A stretch of DNA of 43,162 bases from Sedimenticola sp. (GTDB lineage Bacteria > Pseudomonadota > Gammaproteobacteria > Chromatiales > Chromatiaceae), in assembly GCA_026989135.1 (NCBI GenBank), contig JALSJZ010000151.1, forward strand, positions 1 through 43,162, in the 5' to 3' direction. Below are positions 35,916 through 43,162 of this stretch, piece by piece. The notes under the pieces are model-generated. The model saw only the letters and a list, made by a program, of their open reading frames with translations, did no database searches and was not told the origin of the DNA. The position numbers and the translations under genes were made by a program. Numbering within the stretch: position 1 is the first letter of the stretch; the number at the start of each line of letters is the position of its first letter.

Positions 35916-37022
35916 ATGGGTGTACGAGTCACGAGTGGGCACCGCCTTCTTGCTGCCATGATTGGCATCGGGATGGTATTCGGTGCCCAAGCGGCCAAGG
36001 TGCCGGATCTCGGACCTTTGCCGCCAATTAAGGTCAATAAGGCGAAGGCTGAGCTGGGTAAACGATTGTTCTTTGATAAGCGACTTTCTGGTAATGCAGC
36101 TATTGCCTGTAGCACTTGTCATGACCCCAAACAGGGCTGGACGCAGAATAAACCGCTCTCTGATGGCTATCCAGGCAATGGCCACTTCCGCAATTCACCG
36201 ACCCTTGTCAATGTGGCGCATAAAAAGGTCTGGAATCATGATGGACGTATCGGCACCAGCCTAAACGATATGACCCGTGAGATGATCACGGAAGATTACA
36301 TCATGAATATGGACATGCGCATTATGCAAGAGCGCATAAAGCAAGATCCTGTATACCTCGAGATGTTCAAGGATGCAGGTTATGGTGAGCCATCCAATGG
36401 CAAGGTGCGCAAGGCTATTCCTGAATACCTGAAATCGCTCACCTCGCGTAATGCACCTTTTGATACAGGCAAAATGTCTGCCTCTGCCAAAAAGGGTATG
36501 AAACTGTTTAAAGGTAAAGCAGGTTGCATCCAGTGTCACAACGGCCCGCTGGCTTCTGATGGCAAGGCGTATAACACAGGTGTTCCTGAAAACTTCGATA
36601 TATTTCTTGACCCTAATAACCATCAGGCCTTTATCTCCTTTGCCATGTTTCAGGGCATTGAAAATTACATGAACCTCAAGCGTGACCCTGGCTTTTACAA
36701 CGTTACCTTGAATAAGGCCGATATTGGCAAATTCATCACCCCCAGTCTGCGGGAGCTGAAATACACAGCGCCTTATATGCATAACGGCATGCTGGCAACG
36801 CTAGATGATGTTGTTGCCTTCTATAACAATGGTGGTGGAAAGGACAGCAAAAAAAGTTCGTTGCTCAAACCGCTGGGTCTGAGCAAAGGTGAGCAGAAAG
36901 ATCTGGTGGCCTTCCTGCTTTCACTCTCTGGTGATCAGCTGACGACCGCCGAGCATGTCTGGCAGGGTGGTTACCCAGCTGAATATACCGCCATCAAGGA
37001 CTGGAAAAATGTCCGTAACTAA
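35916..37022 (+). CDS. idrP: Dihaem cytochrome c peroxidase/MauG-family protein of the iodate reductase cluster (IdrP type)
   Basis: 368 residues: a signal peptide (~1-26, ending AQA) and two haem sites, CSTCH (65-69) and CIQCH (204-208), in the bacterial dihaem peroxidase framework (LGKRLFFDKRLSG, YTAPYMHNGMLATLDDVVAF). In known iodate reductase clusters two such proteins accompany IdrAB and are thought to remove peroxide or reactive iodine by-products in the periplasm. ATG 35916 has GGAGGAA seven bases before it. The second peroxidase follows 15 bp on. Whether it is P1 or P2 I cannot say. Confidence 0.82.
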   Translation: MGVRVTSGHRLLAAMIGIGMVFGAQAAKVPDLGPLPPIKVNKAKAELGKRLFFDKRLSGNAAIACSTCHDPKQGWTQNKPLSDGYPGNGHFRNSPTLVNVAHKKVWNHDGRIGTSLNDMTREMITEDYIMNMDMRIMQERIKQDPVYLEMFKDAGYGEPSNGKVRKAIPEYLKSLTSRNAPFDTGKMSASAKKGMKLFKGKAGCIQCHNGPLASDGKAYNTGVPENFDIFLDPNNHQAFISFAMFQGIENYMNLKRDPGFYNVTLNKADIGKFITPSLRELKYTAPYMHNGMLATLDDVVAFYNNGGGKDSKKSSLLKPLGLSKGEQKDLVAFLLSLSGDQLTTAEHVWQGGYPAEYTAIKDWKNVRN

Positions 37023-37037
37023 GTCGAGGAGACAGAT

Positions 37038-38231
37038 ATGAAAAAAGTAATAGCATTTCGACCTCTCCTGTTGGCGGCTGTTGCGGGTGCAATAATTGCA
37101 ACAGGCTGCGTCGCACAGGAAAGCAAAAAAGGGATGAACGACCCACCTGCTCTGGCACCTTTGGGCCCTCCGCCCATACCTGCTGATAATCTACAGAGTC
37201 CTGCCAAGATAGCGTATGGAAAGATGCTCTTCTTTGATCCGCGTTTGGGTGGTGATGCCTCAACAGGTTGCTCAACCTGCCATGAACCAGATCAAGGCTG
37301 GTCATGGGCTGAGGATATCTCTCGTGGCTATCCGGGTACGGTGCATTGGCGTAGCAACCAGACCATCATCAACGCAGCTTACTATAGCAAGCTGTTCTGG
37401 GCCGGCTCTTCCAAGTCGCTGGAATCTCAAGCCAGATCTGCCGCCAGAGGTGGTGTTGCCGGTAACGGTGAGACTGGCATCATGGAGGCTCGTCTGGCGT
37501 TGATTCCTAAATATGTAGAGCTCAATAAGAAGGTCTTCGGGACGGAATGGCCGCTAGAGCGTGATGCTTTTCGTGCTATTGCTGCCTTTGAGCGAACGCT
37601 GGTACAGCGGGATACCCCGCTGGATAAATACCTGCTCGGAGACAAGACCGCGCTCAGTGAAGAGCAGGTTCGTGGCAAGAAGATATTTGAAGGTAAAGGC
37701 GGCTGTATCCAGTGTCATAACGGTGCATTGGCCTCTGATGAGGGCTTCTACAATATCGGCGTTCCTGGTGTAAAGCGTTGGGAATATGATGGTCTGGCGC
37801 AGATCACTTTCCGCTTTGAGATCTATGCCAAAGGCGCTCCAGAAGAGATGTATCGCACCGTTAAGGATGATCCGGGCGCCTACTTTCGGAGCAAAAACAA
37901 ATGGGATCTGGGGAAGTTTCGCACGCCCTCCTTACGCTATGCCGTCTATACCGCACCTTACATGCACAGTGGTCAATTTGACACTTTAGAGGATGTGGTG
38001 GATTTCTATAACGTAGGTGGCTTTGCAGCAGATGGCCGCACAACCGGTTTCCCTGAAACCAAAAGCCCGCTGATTAAGCCGCTGGGGCTGACGGATGATG
38101 AGAAAGAGGATCTGGTCGCGTTTATCGAAGCCTTCTCCGGTGAGGAAATTCTTATGGATGCACCTGAGTTGCCCCCGTATGCAGCGATATTCACCAAGGC
38201 AGAGCTTCAAGCAGCACAGGAGGCAAAGTAA
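37038..38231 (+). CDS. idrP: Second dihaem cytochrome c peroxidase/MauG-family protein (IdrP type), probable lipoprotein
   Basis: 397 residues with an N-terminal signal ending IIATGC (Cys24), a plausible lipobox that would tether it to a membrane. Haem motifs CSTCH (78-82) and CIQCH (223-227) and the YTAPYMHSGQFDTLEDVVDF segment place it in the same family as the preceding gene, with clear but moderate similarity. A Pro-rich linker (PPALAPLGPPPIP) follows the anchor. GAGGAGA precedes the ATG. The stop overlaps the Rieske gene start by one base (TAATG), so translation is coupled. Confidence 0.82.
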   Translation: MKKVIAFRPLLLAAVAGAIIATGCVAQESKKGMNDPPALAPLGPPPIPADNLQSPAKIAYGKMLFFDPRLGGDASTGCSTCHEPDQGWSWAEDISRGYPGTVHWRSNQTIINAAYYSKLFWAGSSKSLESQARSAARGGVAGNGETGIMEARLALIPKYVELNKKVFGTEWPLERDAFRAIAAFERTLVQRDTPLDKYLLGDKTALSEEQVRGKKIFEGKGGCIQCHNGALASDEGFYNIGVPGVKRWEYDGLAQITFRFEIYAKGAPEEMYRTVKDDPGAYFRSKNKWDLGKFRTPSLRYAVYTAPYMHSGQFDTLEDVVDFYNVGGFAADGRTTGFPETKSPLIKPLGLTDDEKEDLVAFIEAFSGEEILMDAPELPPYAAIFTKAELQAAQEAK

Positions 38232-38794
38232 TGACTGATTTAAAAAGTAAAGAGGATCAGACAGCAAATGAGCATGGCAGGTGCATGCTCAATCGCCGAG
38301 ATTTTCTCATGTATAGCGGAACTGCTGTGGTTGCAGCAAGTACCGTCTCTCTCAGTCTCTTTCCGGGTACAGCCAAGGCGCGGGTAGTGGGTTACCCGCG
38401 TAAGAAAATCGGCAAATTGAGCGCACTGAAAGATAATCAGCTGGTGGGCTTTGTCTATCCCGATGAGAAGGCTCAAAACTTCCTCGTAAAGATGGATGGT
38501 GCCAAGGCCGGTGGTGGTCTTGGTCCAAAACGTGATGTTGTTGCGTTCAGCTATACCTGTACCCACCAGGGTGGCTCCATGGTAGGTACCTACAAGGCTG
38601 TTGGGCCGCATCGTGTAATGGGTCAATGCCCGCTGCATCTCTCCACCTACGATCTGACCCGCCACGGTATTATCGTGTCGGGTCAAGCCTACCAGAGCCT
38701 GCCTCAAGTGATGCTGGAACTGGACGGTGATGACATTTACGCCGTTGGCGTGATGGGCCTGATTTATGGCCGTCACGACAACCTGCAATCCTAG
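38231..38794 (+). CDS. idrB: Rieske 2Fe-2S small subunit of iodate reductase (IdrB/AioB type)
   Basis: 187 residues. The Tat signal LNRRDFLMYSGTAVV (20-34) would carry the folded complex, including the leaderless IdrA, to the periplasm. The Rieske ligands are Cys110-x-His112 and Cys133-x2-His136. The two extra cysteines that form the usual Rieske disulfide are Gly115 and Leu135 here, so the cluster pocket lacks that bond. It passes electrons between a c-type cytochrome and the molybdenum subunit. It lies between the second peroxidase (1-bp overlap) and idrA (13 bp). Confidence 0.85.
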   Translation: MTDLKSKEDQTANEHGRCMLNRRDFLMYSGTAVVAASTVSLSLFPGTAKARVVGYPRKKIGKLSALKDNQLVGFVYPDEKAQNFLVKMDGAKAGGGLGPKRDVVAFSYTCTHQGGSMVGTYKAVGPHRVMGQCPLHLSTYDLTRHGIIVSGQAYQSLPQVMLELDGDDIYAVGVMGLIYGRHDNLQS

Positions 38795-38807
38795 GAGGAA
38801 GGATAAG

Positions 38808-41519
38808 ATGTCTACAAAATATTACCTCCCCAAGGACAAAACTCCGCTGCCACCAAAGAGTGCGGAAGTCCTTACGACCTGTTGTGACTACTGTATCGTT
38901 GCCTGCGGTTACAAGGTTTATCGTTGGCCATCCAATGCCCCAGAGGGTGGCGCCAAGGCTAATCAGAATGCCTTTGGGGTGGATTTCCCCACCGGTGCGC
39001 TACAGCCCTGGGTAGCCCCTACCCAGCATAATACGGTGCTGCATAAAGGCAAGCCGCACAATGTTGTCATTGTCCCCGACAGGGATGCCGAAGTGGTTAA
39101 CATTAGTGGCGACTCCAGCATCCGCGGTGGTTGTATTGCTCAGAAGGTCTATAACCCTGACAAGCCAACCCGTGATCGCCTGATGTCACCCCTGATGCGC
39201 ATCAATGGCATGTTGCAGCCTGTGAGTTGGGATCTTGCACTGACTGTTGCAGCAGAGGTAGGCAAGCATGTCATTAAAGATCATGGTGTCAATGCCTATT
39301 CGGTGAAGACCTACTCCTATCAGTACATGGAGAATACCTACGCGATCAAGAAGTATGCGCGTCGGCATATCAAAACTGCCAGCTTCACGTTTCACGATAC
39401 CCCCTCTGATGTGACCTCCACGCCAGGCTTTCGTGATGCCGGGTTTGATAACTTTGGCCCAGCCTATAGTGATTGGCGTGATGCAGAGACACTGATTATT
39501 GCAGGTACTGATCCGTACGAAACAAAAAGCATCATCTTTACCCAGTACATCAAACCGGCCATTGATAATGGCCAAAAAACCATCTGGTTTAACCCGCGTG
39601 AAACGGCCGGTCTCTCCTATGCCAAGAGTCGTGGCAATGCCATTCATTTTCAGATCTATCCTGGTACAGACTCCCTGGTAATGGGGGCTATTGCCCGTGT
39701 CATTCTGGAAAATGGCTGGGAAGATAAGGATTGGATCGACAAGTGGGTCAACAACAGTTGGGAGTCCAGCTCTGGCTTTGGGCAAGGCACCCGTAATACC
39801 CCCTGGCAGTGGCGTACCACCTGGGGTAAATTCCAGACCAATGGCATGTATGGCAAGAAGGGCTATAAAGCCTGGGTTAGCTCTCAGAAAGAGTATGAGC
39901 CTGAAGAGGCCGCCAGGATTGCAGGTGTCTCAGCGGCTGATATTCGCAAGGCTGCTGAGTGGATGTCCAAGCCCAAAGCTGACGGCAGCCGCCCTAAAAC
40001 CTCACTCGGTATTGAGAAGGGTTTTTACTGGTCCAACAACACAGGTAACACCAATGCGGTGAGCGCCCTGGCAATTACCGTGGGTGCGGGCGGTCGTCCG
40101 GGTCAGGTAGTGGGTCGCTTCGGTGGACACCAGCGTGGTGGCACAGGTGGCGGCAGCTACCCTCGCAACAAGTCACCTGAGAAGGTGCCGGGTCGCCGTC
40201 GTCGCTCTCTGGATACTGATCGCTGGCTGGTTTCAGGTCATACCCGCTTCGCCCATGTGATCGGTACCACCTGGATTCAGGCCATGGTTGGCACAGGGGG
40301 TCTCAACGCCAAGTTTGAAGAGCTGGTAACCAATAATCCAAACCAGGTTAGCTCTCATGACCAGGATAAGATCATTGCGACCCTGAAAGCGCGTGCTGAC
40401 TCTGGCGGCATGGTGGTGATTAATCAGGATATCTACCTGCGAGATCCCATCGGCTCCAAGTATGCTGATATCGTCTTTCCAGCGGCTACCTGGGGCGAGG
40501 AGGATTTTACCCGGGCAAATGGTGAGCGTCGTATAAGGCTCTATTCAAAGTTCTATGATGCGCCGGGTGATGCCAAACCCGACTGGTGGATTATTGCTGA
40601 ATTAAGCAAAAAGATGGGGTTTGAAGGCTTTGACTGGAAGGATGCCAACGAGGTTCTGGAAGAGTCGGCACGTTTCAGCCGAGGCAATCGAAAGTCTTAC
40701 CACATGGTTATGGTTGCTGCCCATGCCGAGGGTAAAACCCTGCATGAGAAGCTGCGTGAGTTTGGCACCACCGGTATTCAGGGGCCAACCTACTACAACT
40801 ACGAGACAGGGGAGCTGAGCGGCTCAGTCCGGCTGCATGACACCACCCTTACGGAAGCTGATCTGAAGAAAAAATATGGATCAAACGGCTTCCAGCGGGC
40901 AAATGTTGTGAACAAGAAGGTAACGCACTTCAACTCCCAGACCGGAAAGAACAACCTCCAGAAGCATCCCTGGAGTCTCTTCTCTGATTACTGGAGCTGG
41001 ATGAAGCCTAAAGGCGATGAGTTGTGGCATACCAATGGTCGTATTAATGAGGTCTGGCAGTCAGGTTTTGATGACCTGCTGCGGCGTGCCTACATTGCCC
41101 AGCGCTTCCCTGAGAACTGGGTTGAGATCCACCCGGATGATGCCGCAGCCCGTGGCATTGAGGGGGGAGACCAGGTGGTCATGTACTCTGATCGTATCCC
41201 TAACTATGTCAACACCATCAAAGGCGTTGGTGGCAATGATTTTCAGTTCTCCGAGCTGATGAAGAATGGTCACATTGAACTCTCTGAGGGTGCGACGACT
41301 GCTGTGGCAATGGTCACCGATGCGGTTAAAAAAGGGGTGATCTTCTCCTACTTTCTCGACCCACGGCAGCCAAGCAACATCCTGCAAGGTCGTGTAGTGG
41401 ATAATATCAGTGGTAACTACAACTACAAAATGGGTGTCGCCAGGATCAAGAAGATTGGTGAGTCAAAGTACAAGAAAGAGTTCCGCTCTTTCTCTTTTGC
41501 GCCACGTAATATTGTCTGA
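38808..41519 (+). CDS. idrA: Molybdopterin catalytic subunit of iodate reductase (IdrA, arsenite-oxidase-like DMSO reductase family)
   Basis: 903 residues from ATG 38808, which has AGGAGGA nine bases upstream; an earlier in-frame start at 38766 lies inside idrB. The N-terminal Cys26-x2-Cys29-x3-Cys33 with SS at 103-104 in the fourth position fits the 3Fe-4S site of AioA. By eye, AioA arsenite ligands His195, Arg419 and His423 match His196, Arg437 and His441, but Glu203 is Ser204 and the Mo-facing Ala199 is Ser200. No Tat signal, as in AioA. The sequence is ~80 residues longer than AioA. The adjacent dihaem peroxidases make iodate reduction far likelier than arsenite oxidation. Confidence 0.83.
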   Translation: MSTKYYLPKDKTPLPPKSAEVLTTCCDYCIVACGYKVYRWPSNAPEGGAKANQNAFGVDFPTGALQPWVAPTQHNTVLHKGKPHNVVIVPDRDAEVVNISGDSSIRGGCIAQKVYNPDKPTRDRLMSPLMRINGMLQPVSWDLALTVAAEVGKHVIKDHGVNAYSVKTYSYQYMENTYAIKKYARRHIKTASFTFHDTPSDVTSTPGFRDAGFDNFGPAYSDWRDAETLIIAGTDPYETKSIIFTQYIKPAIDNGQKTIWFNPRETAGLSYAKSRGNAIHFQIYPGTDSLVMGAIARVILENGWEDKDWIDKWVNNSWESSSGFGQGTRNTPWQWRTTWGKFQTNGMYGKKGYKAWVSSQKEYEPEEAARIAGVSAADIRKAAEWMSKPKADGSRPKTSLGIEKGFYWSNNTGNTNAVSALAITVGAGGRPGQVVGRFGGHQRGGTGGGSYPRNKSPEKVPGRRRRSLDTDRWLVSGHTRFAHVIGTTWIQAMVGTGGLNAKFEELVTNNPNQVSSHDQDKIIATLKARADSGGMVVINQDIYLRDPIGSKYADIVFPAATWGEEDFTRANGERRIRLYSKFYDAPGDAKPDWWIIAELSKKMGFEGFDWKDANEVLEESARFSRGNRKSYHMVMVAAHAEGKTLHEKLREFGTTGIQGPTYYNYETGELSGSVRLHDTTLTEADLKKKYGSNGFQRANVVNKKVTHFNSQTGKNNLQKHPWSLFSDYWSWMKPKGDELWHTNGRINEVWQSGFDDLLRRAYIAQRFPENWVEIHPDDAAARGIEGGDQVVMYSDRIPNYVNTIKGVGGNDFQFSELMKNGHIELSEGATTAVAMVTDAVKKGVIFSYFLDPRQPSNILQGRVVDNISGNYNYKMGVARIKKIGESKYKKEFRSFSFAPRNIV

Positions 41520-41554
41520 TCTTTTAATTACACTCATTAACCTTGAGATTAATG

Positions 41555-41579
41555 CCGGAACTTCGGTTCCGCCATTTTT
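41555..41579 (+). terminator. Rho-independent terminator after idrA
   Basis: CGGAAC-TTCG-GTTCCG (41556-41571) is a perfect 6-bp stem with a stable UUCG loop, followed by a T run (41575-41579). It lies 36 bp after the idrA stop and closes the cluster. Confidence 0.85.
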
Positions 41580-41590
41580 GTTTGGATGTT

Positions 41591-41626
41591 GTCAATGGCC
41601 ACCAAAACTGACCCACTACTGGCCAT
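41591..41626. repeat. Transposon-end-like sequence, related to 32304-32340
   Basis: TGGCCACCAAAACTGACCCA then CTACTGGCCATTAAC is, in inverted orientation, close to GGCCGTAGGTGGGTCAGTTT at ~32309. The GGGTCA and GGCCATT pieces resemble ends of IS21-type elements. It cuts the C-terminus of the neighbouring Y1 transposase remnant. Confidence 0.45.
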
Positions 41627-42032
41627 TAACAGACCGGATCCTGATAGATATACTCCAGCTTCTGCCGCAACATCTCATCACCCTGAACCAATTGAGGATG
41701 GCTCCCCTCCTGCCAGAGCTGATACTCCCGATCACGCTTGTGGCGTTTTTTGAACCAGGAAAACGGCTTCAGCAGCCGCTCAACATTGTGTTCCTTCAGA
41801 TAATCGATCAAGCAGCGGGCGGTGAATGATTTAAACTGCGCCAGCTCTTTTTCCAGGTTATTGCTCTACACAATCATATGCAGATGATTTTCGAGCATCA
41901 CATAGCCGTAGATACGCCAGCCGTTTTCCCGCTGGCGGTGGGTCAGTGCTTCAAGGATGATCTCAGCAGTGGCGGGGCGCGCCGGTGCTGCATCCCCACG
42001 CAGCTCGTGGGGACGAGAAAAGACATTATCAC
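41626..42032 (-). pseudogene. Broken REP-associated Y1 transposase
   Basis: The minus-strand frame reads ALTHRQRENGWRIYGYVMLE, NHLHMIV, then TAG (about 41868-41870), then SNNLEKELAQFKSFTARCLI and on to YIYQDPVC and a stop. HLH in NHLHMIV is the HUH nickase motif of the Y1/RAYT family. The 5' end is lost at the MITE at 42033, a stop interrupts the middle and the usual end after YIHQNPVKxG is replaced by transposon-end sequence. It cannot make an active protein. Confidence 0.8.
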
Positions 42033-42195
42033 CTAGGAGCCTGTCCGAGAATAGGAATCATGGTGAGGGGAAGATGGTTTGAGCCAGATTTTTTCATTAT
42101 TTGAGGCGAATATTGGGCATATTTAACGAAAATAATGGAGAAATCTGGCCAAATCCAGCTTTTTCTCACTGTGGTTTCTATTCTCGGACAGGCTC

Positions 42196-42199
<4 letters not shown>
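42033..42199 (+). mobile_element. 167-bp MITE, copy 3, between the Y1 remnant and the PIN toxin
   Basis: Same length, CTAG borders, terminal repeats and interior as the other two copies, in the orientation of copy 2. Its right-hand CTAG includes the stop codon of the PIN-domain gene. It differs from copy 2 at several positions, including CCTGTCC instead of GCTGTCC near both ends. Confidence 0.9.
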
Positions 42200-42814
<615 letters not shown>

Positions 42815-43067
42815 CTAACTTGGTTTAAGTTTTATCTTAGGCCGTTTTTCAGCGATGTCAAACCGTGTAGACCCGTAACCCTGTTGGAGAGAAACATCAT
42901 AGGTCAGCAAGATGATCCAGATGAGGCGAAGCACAATCTGGGATTATGCAACCAGGCTCCTTAATTGAGGATGGCTGCCCCTTTTTCAGCTATCCTCTCT
43001 TTTCGCCAATTATGGGCAAATGCAATAGACTGCCCCACCCGTTAGCCAATAATGAAATGGAGTCCCC

Positions 43068-43162
43068 ATGCCGCAGAAAATGACCACAACCACCAAGATC
43101 CTCGTCTGGATGGTCTGCGGGCTGGTGCTCGGCAGCCTGATCAACGCCTTCGCCTCTGATGT
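43068..43162 (+). CDS. Start of a probable dicarboxylate/amino acid:cation symporter (partial)
   Basis: Only the first 31 codons are in the window: MPQKMTTTTKILVWMVCGLV then LGSLINAFASD. A short polar N-terminus followed by a helix with GLVLGxLIN resembles the DAACS family (GltP/DctA type). GGAG lies five bases before the ATG. Any membrane protein with a similar first helix remains possible. Confidence 0.45.
   Translation, partial: MPQKMTTTTKILVWMVCGLVLGSLINAFASD

Noticed and set aside
38808-41519. Arsenite oxidase AioA/AioB
   Set aside because: The subunits are AioAB-like, but two adjacent dihaem peroxidases, a missing glutamate ligand and the absence of ars/aioXSR genes favour iodate reductase.
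41626-41811. Independent 61-residue gene
   Set aside because: It is the C-terminal piece of a broken Y1 transposase whose frame continues upstream past a TAG.

Overview
The window reads as one chromosomal stretch of a gammaproteobacterium with respiratory versatility. This placement is an inference from the gene families: a complete Na+-translocating NADH:quinone reductase, large c-type cytochromes, Cop/Cus copper systems and an iodate-reductase-type molybdoenzyme. A sulfur-oxidiser relative of the Sedimenticola/Thiodiazotropha kind would fit, but no rRNA or other taxonomic marker is present. Nearly everything lies on the minus strand. The exceptions are the iodate reductase cluster (about 35.3-41.5 kb), transposase scraps at the left edge and a symporter start at the right edge.

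Region 1 (1-323) holds two copies of the C-terminal end of a REP-associated Y1 transposase plus four short palindromes. They abut menF, which stops right at the conserved LHPT motif and so has lost its last ~90 residues.

Region 2 (324-13869, minus) is a long co-directional block: nqrA-B-C-D-E-F, a cytochrome with up to 15 haems, a small TPR protein, a thioredoxin-fold/TPR protein without its CxxC cysteines, an 8-haem cytochrome, an FAD geranylgeranyl-reductase-type protein, menA, menI and the broken menF. Start-stop overlaps tie most of it together. Nqr links NADH oxidation to quinone reduction, the men genes make the quinone, and the cytochromes would carry electrons in the periplasm. This pairing is the less familiar system in the window. 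Palindromic repeats sit in the gaps nqrF/nqrE, nqrE/nqrD and TPR/TlpA.

Region 3 (13895-32034, minus) starts with a 2TM channel-like protein lacking a normal K+ filter and a PD-(D/E)xK-like protein. A copper-defence island follows: Met/His-rich periplasmic proteins, a YHS protein, a CopA-type P1B ATPase with its MerR regulator, DUF411, DUF2231, a PII-like protein, an AhpD-like protein, CopB, CopA multicopper oxidase, and the CusA/B/C efflux system. A GxxExxY gene between cusA and the His-rich protein is cut by a 167-bp MITE, which shows directly that this MITE duplicates CTAG.

Region 4 (32035-41579) contains a second MITE, a hairpin-rich intergenic region, a HEAT-repeat protein (minus), a DUF4197 gene remnant and, on the plus strand, two dihaem peroxidases, a Tat-exported Rieske protein and an AioA-like molybdopterin subunit. 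This combination matches dissimilatory iodate reductase (idrABP1P2), but in the order P-P-B-A. It ends at a clear rho-independent terminator.

Region 5 (41590-43162) has a dead Y1 transposase, a third MITE, a Phd/PIN toxin-antitoxin pair and the start of a probable dicarboxylate/amino-acid:cation symporter.
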